DNA of 64,000 nucleotides from Gp6-AA40 sp035647075 (GTDB taxonomy: Bacteria > Acidobacteriota > Vicinamibacteria > Vicinamibacterales > UBA2999). Location: NCBI GenBank assembly GCA_035647075.1, contig DASROF010000173.1:1-64000 (forward strand), written 5' to 3'. The notes under the pieces are model-generated. The model was not told the DNA's origin and made no database searches. It was given only the letters and a program-made list of their open reading frames with translations. Shown here piece after piece: positions 36,039 through 44,543 of this stretch; positions within the stretch are counted from its first letter, which is position 1, and the number at the start of each line of letters is the position of its first letter. The position numbers and the translations under genes are program-made.

Positions 36039-36608
36039 ATGGAATTCAGCGATCTGAAAGGCATGTTTGCGGAAGTCAAGGCGCGCATGGACGCCGGCAT
36101 CGACCGCGTTCGTCGGGATATGGCCAACGTCAGGACCGGCCGGGCAACGGTCGGTCTGCTCGACGCGGTGCACGTGGACGCGTACGGCTCGAAGATGCCG
36201 ATCAATCAGGTGGCCACGCTCTCCATCCCCGAGCCGGCGATGATGGTCGCACAACCGTTCGACCCGTCGCTGATGGGCGCAATCGAAAAAGCCATCCGCT
36301 CCTCTGACCTTGGTCTGAATCCGGCGAACGACGGCAAGGTCATTCGCATCCCGATCCCCTCGCTGACCGAAGAACGTCGCAAGGAACTGTCGCGGCACGT
36401 ACACAAGCAGGCCGAAGAGGGCCGCAATGTCGTCCGTCAGGTTCGCCGGGATGCCAACGAACGGCTGAAGAAGCTCCTCAAGGAGCACAAGATCTCAGAA
36501 GACGACGAGCGGAAGGGCCTCGAGCAGGTCCAGAAGATGACTGACGACCACGTCAAGGCGATCGACGAGCTGCAGAAGAAGAAGGACCAGGAGCTGTTAG
36601 GGCACTAA
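36039..36608 (+). CDS. frr: ribosome recycling factor
   Basis: 189 aa, slightly above the usual 185. Releases ribosomes after termination together with EF-G. Key pieces: VRTGRATVGLLDAVHVDAYG, IPEPAMMVAQPFDPS, SDLGLNPANDGKVIRIPIPSLTEERRKEL. The second long helix ends in a Lys-rich tail. It converges with pfkA 10 bases away. Confidence 0.97.
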   Translation: MEFSDLKGMFAEVKARMDAGIDRVRRDMANVRTGRATVGLLDAVHVDAYGSKMPINQVATLSIPEPAMMVAQPFDPSLMGAIEKAIRSSDLGLNPANDGKVIRIPIPSLTEERRKELSRHVHKQAEEGRNVVRQVRRDANERLKKLLKEHKISEDDERKGLEQVQKMTDDHVKAIDELQKKKDQELLGH

Positions 36609-36618
36609 GGCCGCAAGG

Positions 36619-37701
36619 CTAGTCGCCGAACGATACTCCCATCGCGCGAGCAGTTGTCAGCAGGTCGTAGTCGAGCGGCACGGTCTTGAACTTCCCCACC
36701 ACCCCCCCGAGCGGAACCGGAACCAGGTCCGGCGGGTGATTGGCCACCATCTTCCCGAACTGCCCCTTCAGGACGAGCTCGACGGCCTTCCCGCCGAACC
36801 GCGTCGCCAGGGTGCGGTCGAAGGCCGTCGGCGTGCCGCCACGCTGGAGGTGGCCAAGTACGACAAAGCGCGTCTCTTTTCCAGTCAGCTGCTCGAGCCT
36901 TTTCGCGACGCGCACGCATTCCCCGCCCAGCCGTTCGACGTGCCCGTCGTGCGCTTCTTCGATCAACGCGGCCTTCTCGTCCCTGGCATGTGCACCCTCG
37001 GCCACGACAACGATGCTGAAACGGGCGCCCCAGGCGTCGCGGTTGCGCAGACATTCCGCCACCTTATTCAGGTCGTAGGGGATCTCGGGGATCAGGATGA
37101 CGTCGGCGCCACCGGCCACGCCGCCGTGGAGGGCTATCCAGCCGGAGTAGCGACCCATGACCTCCACGACCATGATTCGACGGTGCGCCTCGGCTGTTGA
37201 ATGCAGTCTGTCGATCGCCAAGGTCGCGAAGTCGACCGCCGTATCGAATCCGAAGCAGCTCGTCGTCCCCACAATGTCGTTGTCGATCGTCTTGGGAACG
37301 CAGACGAGCGGAATCCCCTTCTTGTAGAACTCGTACGAGATCGCCAACGTACCGTCGCCACCGATGCAGATGAGCGCATCCAGTTCCATCTTCTGGAACA
37401 TCTCGACAACACGATCGGCGTAATCGAAGGTGCCTTGCGGCGTGGCGATCGGCTCGGCGAACGGATCTCCGCGGTTGACGGTGCCGAGGATCGTTCCGCC
37501 CAGACGCAGGATGCCGGTGACATCGCGCGGCGTGAGGATGCGCGACTTCTCGGGATAGATGAGCCCGTCGAAGCTGTCTTCCAGGCCCACGACTTGAACC
37601 TTGGAGTTGTGCGCCGCCTTGACGACGGCGCGGATGACTGCGTTGAGACCGGGCGCATCACCGCCGCCGGTGAGAACGCCGATTTTCTTGATAGTCGGCA
37701 T
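36619..37701 (-). CDS. pfkA: 6-phosphofructokinase
   Basis: Phosphorylates fructose-6-phosphate. 360 aa, longer than the E. coli enzyme (320) and like the group III enzymes. Motifs: GVLTGGGDAPGLNAVIR, CIGGDGTLAIS, PKTIDNDIVGT (catalytic Asp), EVMGRYSGWIA, GGTPTAFDR. The phosphoryl-donor residues read Gly104 (GGDG) and Lys124 (PKTIDND) in E. coli numbering. Gly104 points to ATP, while Lys124 is usual in PPi enzymes and in some ATP-dependent group III members, so the donor should be called ATP with caution. Confidence 0.93.
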   Translation of the reverse strand: MPTIKKIGVLTGGGDAPGLNAVIRAVVKAAHNSKVQVVGLEDSFDGLIYPEKSRILTPRDVTGILRLGGTILGTVNRGDPFAEPIATPQGTFDYADRVVEMFQKMELDALICIGGDGTLAISYEFYKKGIPLVCVPKTIDNDIVGTTSCFGFDTAVDFATLAIDRLHSTAEAHRRIMVVEVMGRYSGWIALHGGVAGGADVILIPEIPYDLNKVAECLRNRDAWGARFSIVVVAEGAHARDEKAALIEEAHDGHVERLGGECVRVAKRLEQLTGKETRFVVLGHLQRGGTPTAFDRTLATRFGGKAVELVLKGQFGKMVANHPPDLVPVPLGGVVGKFKTVPLDYDLLTTARAMGVSFGD

Positions 37702-37839
37702 CGCGTGAGGCTTCTCAGATTGTCGCCTGATTGGACGGGTCGGCAGTCCGCCTTCGCGGCTGGCGCCGACATGGCGCGACAGCCTCTCCTCGCCGGCCTG
37801 CCCAGCCGAAGCCCGGAAGCGAAGTCAGCGAGCGAAGGC
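37702..37839. other. non-coding stretch between pfkA and tRNA-Ala
   Basis: No gene or clear promoter is seen. On the minus strand the bases just past the tRNA 3' end (37804-37839) alternate TTCGC/TTCGG words and can fold weakly. They may form the tRNA 3' trailer or terminator. Confidence 0.35.
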
Positions 37840-37915
<76 letters not shown>

Positions 37916-38012
37916 TAATGGAATGAAATGAGGGCGCGGCTGCCGGGCAAGCGTCTCGGCCGCACGCGCAAAATCGAGTTTACCACGCCACCTGACCTGT
38001 GGACCGCCATGG

Positions 38013-38417
38013 CTACTCACGCGCGCGCTCGAACGTCAGGTACACGGGCGCGGCCCCGAGGAACATCAGCATGCCGAATGTCCCCCAGCCGGCGCGATTG
38101 ATCGCGATGAAACGGGCATGCTCTCCCGGCTGCAGCACGACGTCGTGGGTCTTCCAGAAGAGCGTGTTGTGGGCGCGGATGCGATGCGGACCGGCCGGCA
38201 ACTCGTGCGAAATCGTGTCACCGTAGCGCAGCATGCCGACGTCCTTACCGTCGACTTGTACAAAGACCTCACGGAAGCCGACGTCTTCGTTCGCCTCGCG
38301 GCTGACCGTGATGCTCGCAACGAAGTTCGAACGACGGGCAGTCCTGACGAGGTCTGCACCGAGGCGGCTCCCTGGTGGTTTCGGAAGTGCGATTGCGTCG
38401 CGAAGCTCGAAGAACAC
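38013..38417 (-). CDS. small protein with PEGA-like domain and C-terminal membrane segment
   Basis: 134 aa from GTG 38417, which has AGGA nine bases upstream. An ATG at 38486 would add 23 residues of no clear character. The middle (ASITVSREANEDVGFREVFVQVDGKDVGMLRYGD; LPAGPHRIRAHN) looks like a short beta-sandwich of PEGA type that mimics surface anchors. A hydrophobic stretch near the C-terminus (GWGTFGMLMFLGAAPVYLTF) may be a membrane segment. Family not recognised. Divergent from the GlsB-type gene. Confidence 0.6.
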   Translation of the reverse strand: MFFELRDAIALPKPPGSRLGADLVRTARRSNFVASITVSREANEDVGFREVFVQVDGKDVGMLRYGDTISHELPAGPHRIRAHNTLFWKTHDVVLQPGEHARFIAINRAGWGTFGMLMFLGAAPVYLTFERARE

Positions 38418-38534
38418 GACGACACATCCTACCGAATCCTGCGCTGGAAGGAAGCTCGACGGGTGTGGGCAGCATGATTGCACCACACTCCGATGGAGCG
38501 CTCGCGGCTCGAGCGCTTCAGCTGGAGGAAGAAA

Positions 38535-38795
38535 ATGGCCATTCTTGGATGGATCGTGTTCGGCCTCGTCATTGGCGCGCTTGCCAAGCTCGTCATGCCG
38601 GGCCGTGATCCTGGCGGCATCATCGTGACCATGCTGCTCGGCATTGCCGGCGCCGTGCTCGGCGGATTCCTCGGCCGTGTACTCGGCTTCTATCGGGAGG
38701 GCGAGGCGGCCGGATGGATCATGTCGTTCGTCGGCGCGGTGGTGCTACTCGGCATCTACCGGATGGTGATGCATCGCCGGACCTTGACCCCGTAG
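38535..38795 (+). CDS. GlsB/YeaQ/YmgE family stress-response membrane protein
   Basis: 86 aa, three predicted membrane segments with Gly-rich turns: ILGWIVFGLVIGALAKLVMPG, GGIIVTMLLGIAGAVLGGFLG, AAGWIMSFVGAVVLLGIYR. ATG 38535 has GGAGGAA seven bases before it. The family is small, induced by envelope or acid stress, and of unknown mechanism. Confidence 0.88.
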   Translation: MAILGWIVFGLVIGALAKLVMPGRDPGGIIVTMLLGIAGAVLGGFLGRVLGFYREGEAAGWIMSFVGAVVLLGIYRMVMHRRTLTP

Positions 38796-38819
38796 ACGGC
38801 GGCAGGCAGGCAAGACACA

Positions 38820-40154
38820 ATGCTGGTTGGCTGGCCGTCTCCATTGACGGTCACCCTTCCAGTGCCGCCGATATCGACCCGTATCCCGCTCGGGCGCGCG
38901 TATATGCTCGCGTCGGGCGCCATGCGCGAAGCAGAGCGCGTCGGTCTTCCGGCGCGCTCAATCACTCCAATCGGCGGCTTGCGCCGGTACGCGCCCGCGA
39001 TCAGTGATGTCTCGCTCCTCGCGGTGGCGCCGACATCGGACCATCCAGAACTGCTGACCCGGTTCGCCCGGCTTCCCGCCGTCGCGGCTATCCTCTCGCG
39101 TTCACTGTCCCACGTGACCATCGCCAATGAGCGTGGAGCCATCACCTTACACGTGGCCGTACCTGAAGAGGCCGGATCCGCGCTGGTGTGGCACACCGGG
39201 TCGCTTGCACACACAACCCAGCTGCAGGCGCGTGCGCAGCGGATGGGCTTCGCGTTTGAAAGCGGACGTCTCCTTGATCGCCATGGCCAGCCGATGATCA
39301 CCGAAACCGAGGAGCGCTTCTACGAGCACCTCGGCTTGCCGGGCATCGCACCAGAGCTACGGGAGGGCATGGACGAGATTGCGGCCGCAGAACGTGGCGA
39401 CCTGCCGGGCCTGGTCAGCGCGTCGGACATCCGCGGCGATCTCCACATGCACAGCACGTGGAGCGACGGGCGGGACACCATCGATCAGATGGCCTTCGCC
39501 AGCCTACGACTCGGGTACGAGTACGTGGCAATTACCGACCACTCAGAGCGGTCGCTGGCTTCGCGGCAACTGGCAGCGAAGGACATCGCCCGCCAGCGCG
39601 CGGACATCGGCAAGGTGCAGTCGCGAGTGAAGCGGCTGGAAATTCTTCACGGCATCGAGGTCGATATCATGCCGGACGGGTCGCTCGACTTCGATGACGA
39701 ACAATTGGCCGGGTTCGACATCGTTCTGGCCTCGCTGCACGATCATGCCGGACACGACGGGGCGATGCTCACGGAACGATACCTGCGCGCGATTCGGCAT
39801 CCGCTGGTCAATGTGATTACGCATCCGGCCAACCGCACGCCCGCGCGGTCCGAGGGTTACAACGTGAACTTCGACGTGCTGTTCGCGGCCGCGGCGGAAA
39901 CGGGCACGGCCATGGAGGTGGACGGCGCTCCAGGGCACCTCGATTTGGATGGAACGCTCGCGCGACGCGCGGTTGCCGCTGGTGTGACGCTGGTGATTGA
40001 CAGCGACTGCCATCGCTCCGACGGGCTGGCCAGACAGATGCGATTCGGTGTTGGTACGGCCAGGAGGGGATGGATCGAGCCGGCCCACGTCCTGAACACC
40101 CGCGGCCTCGAGGAAGTGCGCTCGTTCATCGCAAGGAAACGTGCGCGGAAATAA
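38820..40154 (+). CDS. PolX-like protein: degenerate polymerase domain plus PHP phosphoesterase
   Basis: 444 aa. It aligns with the C-terminal three quarters of the PolX at 53134 but lacks the N-terminal helix-hairpin-helix part. In the palm, GSVRR-GDID becomes GGLRR-SDVS: the first catalytic Asp is kept (63) but the second is Ser65, and the third (Asp239 in PolX) is Thr109, so polymerase activity is not expected. FTGSKAHN survives as HTGSLAHT. The PHP domain keeps metal-site motifs: RGDLHMHSTWSDG (His209, His211), ITDHSE, GIEVDI, ASLHDH, THPANR and IDSDCH. A phosphoesterase or nuclease role is likely. It overlaps the next gene by 14 bases. Confidence 0.82.
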   Translation: MLVGWPSPLTVTLPVPPISTRIPLGRAYMLASGAMREAERVGLPARSITPIGGLRRYAPAISDVSLLAVAPTSDHPELLTRFARLPAVAAILSRSLSHVTIANERGAITLHVAVPEEAGSALVWHTGSLAHTTQLQARAQRMGFAFESGRLLDRHGQPMITETEERFYEHLGLPGIAPELREGMDEIAAAERGDLPGLVSASDIRGDLHMHSTWSDGRDTIDQMAFASLRLGYEYVAITDHSERSLASRQLAAKDIARQRADIGKVQSRVKRLEILHGIEVDIMPDGSLDFDDEQLAGFDIVLASLHDHAGHDGAMLTERYLRAIRHPLVNVITHPANRTPARSEGYNVNFDVLFAAAAETGTAMEVDGAPGHLDLDGTLARRAVAAGVTLVIDSDCHRSDGLARQMRFGVGTARRGWIEPAHVLNTRGLEEVRSFIARKRARK

Positions 40155-42078
40155 GGGGCTCGTCGCCGTCGTGGTCGCGACGATCGCCTTCTCCGTGTAC
40201 GCCCGAACGCTGTTACCTGGCGTCGACCTCGGCGACACCGGCGGGTTTCAGGCCGCCGTGCTCTGGCCCGAAACCAGCGCCCGTCAGGCCTACCCTCTGT
40301 ACTACGGACTCGCGCGGCCGTTTGTGCAGGCCGTCAGCCCTGGCAATCCCGCGCGCGGATTGAATCTCTTCTCCGCCGTCTGCGGCGCACTGGCGGTCGG
40401 CCTCATTACCTACTTCGCGGCTCTGCTGACCACGAGCCTCGCGGCCGGCGCGATCGCCGGAGTGTTCCTGGCCTTTTCACACACGTTCTGGACGCAATCG
40501 ATCATCGCCGAGGTGTACGCGCTCCACATCGCGCTCATCGCGTGCTGTCTGCTGGCGCTCTACGCGTTCAAGGCGCGCCCCTCCAACCGCCGGCTGGCAC
40601 TCTTCTTTGCCGTGTACGCGATCTCCTTCGGCAATCACCTGTCGATGGTCCTGCTCCTGATCCCGTTCACGCTCTTCCTCTTTGCGGTACACCCACGACC
40701 GCGCGACCTGCTGCGGCCGCGCACGATCGCATTGGCGGCCGGCATCGCCTGCGCCGGCACACTGCTCTATGCGCCTCAGTTTCTATTCGTATGGACGAAC
40801 ATCGATGCGCCGCCGAATTGGAGCGACCGTGTAGCCACCTTCTGGTTCGACGTCACGAAGGCGGATTGGCGCGCATCGATGATGGCGGGCGTCGATCGCA
40901 GTGAATTGGCCGACCGCGTCGCGATGTGGGCGTGGGACGCCCGGCTGCAGTTCGGCATTGGCGGCGTGCTGCTGGCCGCAATCGGCGCACTGCGGTTGTG
41001 GACTGTGTCGCGACCGTGGGCGCTCCTCCTCGTCAGCGCGTATGCGATCAACACGTTATTCGCCATCACCTACAACGTGGGCGACCCGCACGTATTCTTC
41101 CTTCCTGGCCATGTCCTGACGGCATTGGCTGTCGCGTCGCTCTTTGCGAGCCACAAAGGGCTGTCGAGACCGCTATCGATCGCCGCGACGGTCGTCCTCT
41201 TGGCGTATGCCTCGTGGTGCGGGTGGGACATGTGGCCGAGCGCGGACCGTCACGCCGATCGCCGGGCTGATGCGCTCGTAGCACGAGTCGCTGCTGGTGT
41301 CACCGATATCAACGCCGTGCTCGTGTCGGATATGGACTGGCAGGCGGAAAACGCGCTCCTGTACTCGGCGCGGTACGAGCGCCGGCAGCTCGCGTGGCGC
41401 CGTGCAGCAGAAGTGCTGCCACACCTGCCGTTTCTCGTGCACGACAACCAGATGATCGGGCGCGATCTGGTGGTCGCCGCAGACGCCGCAGCGCGCGTCA
41501 CCGCTGCGTACGGACCTCTCTTCCCGTTGATTCCTGATGTCGTTCCGGCCGGAATCGCCGCGCACGCAGCAGCGATACCACGCGGCACACCGTATGTGCT
41601 GGTCCTCCTCGCGCCGACCGGCAACGAACACCTCGACGCAGATGACTTCGACACAGCCGTGACAACGCTCGCCGGACCGACTGCCCACGCACGAACCCGG
41701 GCGCAATTTCAGTTCTGGGCTGGTCTTGCCGGAGAGCGCAATGCGACGTATGAGCAATCGGATCGGCCGTTCAGGAAGGCGTTCGCGATACTCGGCGATC
41801 CGTTTTCGATTCGAATGGAGGCATGGCTCCCGTTCGAGACCTTTCGTCGGGCAGGATTCGGACATGTCCTGCGCGGGCGCGAGCATGTGCTGACCGTCGA
41901 ACGCGGCGTCAGCCTCGTGTCATTCGAACGCGACGGCACTCCGGCCGTGGCGTACGCGGCCGGCCTCTATGCGCCCAGAGCCCGTTTCCGCATTCCCGCT
42001 CTCATACCTCAGCAGGTGGCTGACGGCTCGGGTGCTATTCTCAAGACAGCGCCCTCATTGCTCGAGGCACGCCATTAA
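40141..42078 (+). CDS. DUF2723 family membrane protein (protein O-mannosyltransferase-like)
   Basis: 645 aa, GTG start inside the end of the previous gene. About ten membrane segments fill residues 5-360. The first extracytoplasmic loop has GVDLGDTGGFQAAV, the acidic motif of DUF2723/GT-C-like proteins. The C-terminal 280 residues are soluble and presumably periplasmic. The family is related to mannosyltransferases that use lipid-linked sugars, but bacterial substrates are unknown. It is followed by lolA, which fits an envelope role. Confidence 0.8.
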   Translation: MRGNKGLVAVVVATIAFSVYARTLLPGVDLGDTGGFQAAVLWPETSARQAYPLYYGLARPFVQAVSPGNPARGLNLFSAVCGALAVGLITYFAALLTTSLAAGAIAGVFLAFSHTFWTQSIIAEVYALHIALIACCLLALYAFKARPSNRRLALFFAVYAISFGNHLSMVLLLIPFTLFLFAVHPRPRDLLRPRTIALAAGIACAGTLLYAPQFLFVWTNIDAPPNWSDRVATFWFDVTKADWRASMMAGVDRSELADRVAMWAWDARLQFGIGGVLLAAIGALRLWTVSRPWALLLVSAYAINTLFAITYNVGDPHVFFLPGHVLTALAVASLFASHKGLSRPLSIAATVVLLAYASWCGWDMWPSADRHADRRADALVARVAAGVTDINAVLVSDMDWQAENALLYSARYERRQLAWRRAAEVLPHLPFLVHDNQMIGRDLVVAADAAARVTAAYGPLFPLIPDVVPAGIAAHAAAIPRGTPYVLVLLAPTGNEHLDADDFDTAVTTLAGPTAHARTRAQFQFWAGLAGERNATYEQSDRPFRKAFAILGDPFSIRMEAWLPFETFRRAGFGHVLRGREHVLTVERGVSLVSFERDGTPAVAYAAGLYAPRARFRIPALIPQQVADGSGAILKTAPSLLEARH

Positions 42079-42088
42079 CTGGTCGACC

Positions 42089-42739
42089 ATGACTCGCAGC
42101 CTTCTCGTTCTTCTCGCCCTCACGGTCTCCGCCGCGCTTCCCCTGGCGCAGACACAGCGATTACCCGATGCGCTCGCGAAAGACCTGCAGGCACGGTATC
42201 AGTTGATCCGCGACTTCTCCGCTGATTTCGTTCAGAGCTACCGTGCCGGCGTTCTGAAGACACAGACCCGGGAGAGCGGCAGAGTGTCGGTGAAGAAGCC
42301 GGGCAAGATGCGGTGGACGTATGCGAAGCCCGAACGCAAGGAACTCGTGTCCGACGGCCGGCGGATGTACTGGTACGTCCCCGACGACAAGCAGGTGATC
42401 GTGCGAGACGCCACGACGCAGGCCACCACGCCGGACCTCTTTCTCAGCGGCCGCGGCGATATCGCCCGTGACTTCACCGCGACCTACGTCGACCCGCCGA
42501 TCCCGGGGACGCTAGCGCTCAAACTCGTCCCGCGACGTTCTGAGCCTGAATACGAATATCTGGTGCTGGCACTCGATCCCGCGACGTTGCAGATCCGTGC
42601 TCTGACCACTCGCGATCATCAGGGTGGAGAGTCGACGCTGACTTTCACCAACATGAAGGAGAATCGCGGGCTCTCCGATAACGACTTCGTCTTCAAGGTC
42701 CCTGGTGGCGTCACGGTTGTGACCGACGCGGCACGCTGA
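42089..42739 (+). CDS. lolA: outer-membrane lipoprotein carrier protein LolA
   Basis: 216 aa from ATG 42089. Signal peptide of about 22 residues (LLVLLALTVSAALPLAQ). The LolA signature is clear: LIRDFSADFVQSYRAG, SGRVSVKKPGKMRWTYAKPERKELVSDGRRMYWY-type core (Arg for lipoprotein release), and TFTNMKENRGLSDNDFVFKVP. It shuttles lipoproteins from LolCDE to the outer membrane. It starts 10 bases after the DUF2723 gene. Confidence 0.93.
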   Translation: MTRSLLVLLALTVSAALPLAQTQRLPDALAKDLQARYQLIRDFSADFVQSYRAGVLKTQTRESGRVSVKKPGKMRWTYAKPERKELVSDGRRMYWYVPDDKQVIVRDATTQATTPDLFLSGRGDIARDFTATYVDPPIPGTLALKLVPRRSEPEYEYLVLALDPATLQIRALTTRDHQGGESTLTFTNMKENRGLSDNDFVFKVPGGVTVVTDAAR

Positions 42740-42811
42740 TTTCCTGCGCAAGCAGGCCATTCGCTCGGCCTCCGCTGCGCTATATTCGTCTCGCTTCGGC
42801 CACGAGGACGC

Positions 42812-44542
42812 ATGCCGAGTTCTGCGAGACGAATCGCCAAGGTTCTGCATCCCACGACAATCGTTGAAGACGGTCCTGCGAACAGCAACCGGGCCGCCGT
42901 CATCGTCTGCCACGGAATGGGCCAGCAGATTAAGTGGCAAACGCTGTGCGAGCTCGTCAGCTCGCTGACACGCGCGCATGTCCTCAAGCCGGATACCGAA
43001 GTCGCTGTGCGGCAGGTGCGGTTCAAGAGCATCGCCGAGCACGCGCCGCTCGGCGGTGAGCGCGAGATCGGCGAGCCGTTCTTCCTCGGGCGGGCGGAGG
43101 CCACGCTGCAGATGCCCGGACAGCCTGGCGCCAGCCGCGACGTCCACATCTATGAAGCCTACTGGGCGCCGTTGACCGAAGGGCGCATCACACTGATTCA
43201 GACGATCAGGTTCCTGATCGACGCGGCACTGAAAGGCATCCGGCACTCGTTCCGCACCATCGCACGCTACGACGGCGTCTCCGGCGTCGGCGATCCGCCG
43301 ATCGTCGAACGCCCGCGTCCGTATCACACCGTCCTCTGGCTCCTCGGTCTCCTGCCGATCCTGTTTTCTGTGATGGCGATGAACCTCGCCATTACCGTTG
43401 CGCAGGTCCGCCGGCTGCTCACGGACAGCGGAGGTGTGACGAGATCGCTGCTGGCGGCCCTGACCGGAGACTTATGGACGTTTGAGCTGATCCTTCTCGG
43501 GGCGTTCCTCGCATTCCGCGCGGTGCTCACGTGGCGACGCGCGGCACGCCAACATTCCTCATCGTGGCACCTGCCGGACGTGGCGAGCTGGACCCTGTGG
43601 GCCGTGGCGGGATTCGTGGCGGTGGCGTGTGTGGCGACAGGCCTCTTCGTCATTCCCGCGCACTACTGGACACATCAGGGTCCACAGCCGTACACACCTG
43701 GGCCACTCGAATACGCTCTGCTCCGCTGGCCGGCGGACGTCGCCCAGCGAGCGATCGCAGAGCTCTTCACACGCATCAATGATGCAGGCGTGCTGCGCAC
43801 GACCGCCGACGAACGACCGTGGCGCGCGCTGCAGACGCACGCCCTCTTCGTCTGGGGCGCGATCCTGTACGCCTCCGTTCGTGGCCGCCGAATCCTCGTC
43901 GAGTATGTCGGCGACGTGGCCATTTATGTCGCGTCGCACACGCTCAGCACGTTCGATCAAGTACGCGACGACATCAAGGCCCTCACTCGTCACGTCGTCT
44001 GTGCGATCTATCAGCAGGGCCGATATGAACGCGTGATCATCGTCGGGCACTCCCTGGGCTCATTGATCGCGTACGACGCGCTCAACGGCGCGATGCTGGC
44101 CGATTCGCTGTCCGGCACCTACGGTACCGAGCGCACGCGACGGTTCGTGACGTTCGGTTCGCCCCTCGACAAGACGGCGTTCATCTTCCGTGCGATCGAC
44201 GCCGTGAAGGCGCCGTTTCGCGAAGGCCTGGCGGCCAGCGTCCAGCCGCTCCTGATCTACCGGCCGTCGCCGCGGACGACGTTTGACTGGATCAACCTGC
44301 GGTCGCCGCACGACGTCATCAGCGGCAGACTGGATCTGTATCCGCAAGTCGACAATCGATTGGATCCGCAAGCTGACACGCCCCTCTGGGCGCATGTCCA
44401 GTTCTGGTCGAATGAGCTGCTCGCGGAGACGATTGCCGAAGCGTGCGTGGACAATCCGCCAGGATGGCCGCCGGCGAGGCCGATTCCGGGCTACGAAGTC
44501 GCTTCCGACGATGGTGTGGCCACGCAGGTTCGGGCGGTGTGA
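42812..44542 (+). CDS. membrane-embedded alpha/beta hydrolase, unrecognised family
   Basis: 576 aa. An N-terminal soluble part has VIVCHGMGQQ near residue 30, resembling the oxyanion-hole strand of lipases. Three or four membrane segments lie at about 170-195, 222-242, 258-284 and 340-355. Past them is the nucleophile elbow VIIVGHSLGSLIAYDAL with Ser414 and an acid-His-bearing C-terminus (SPHDVISG). So the fold appears interrupted by a membrane insert. Possible lipase, esterase or depalmitoylase-like enzyme; substrate unknown. It stands alone with TATATT at 42781 as a possible -10 and converges on murA. Confidence 0.7.
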   Translation: MPSSARRIAKVLHPTTIVEDGPANSNRAAVIVCHGMGQQIKWQTLCELVSSLTRAHVLKPDTEVAVRQVRFKSIAEHAPLGGEREIGEPFFLGRAEATLQMPGQPGASRDVHIYEAYWAPLTEGRITLIQTIRFLIDAALKGIRHSFRTIARYDGVSGVGDPPIVERPRPYHTVLWLLGLLPILFSVMAMNLAITVAQVRRLLTDSGGVTRSLLAALTGDLWTFELILLGAFLAFRAVLTWRRAARQHSSSWHLPDVASWTLWAVAGFVAVACVATGLFVIPAHYWTHQGPQPYTPGPLEYALLRWPADVAQRAIAELFTRINDAGVLRTTADERPWRALQTHALFVWGAILYASVRGRRILVEYVGDVAIYVASHTLSTFDQVRDDIKALTRHVVCAIYQQGRYERVIIVGHSLGSLIAYDALNGAMLADSLSGTYGTERTRRFVTFGSPLDKTAFIFRAIDAVKAPFREGLAASVQPLLIYRPSPRTTFDWINLRSPHDVISGRLDLYPQVDNRLDPQADTPLWAHVQFWSNELLAETIAEACVDNPPGWPPARPIPGYEVASDDGVATQVRAV

Positions 44543-44543
44543 T

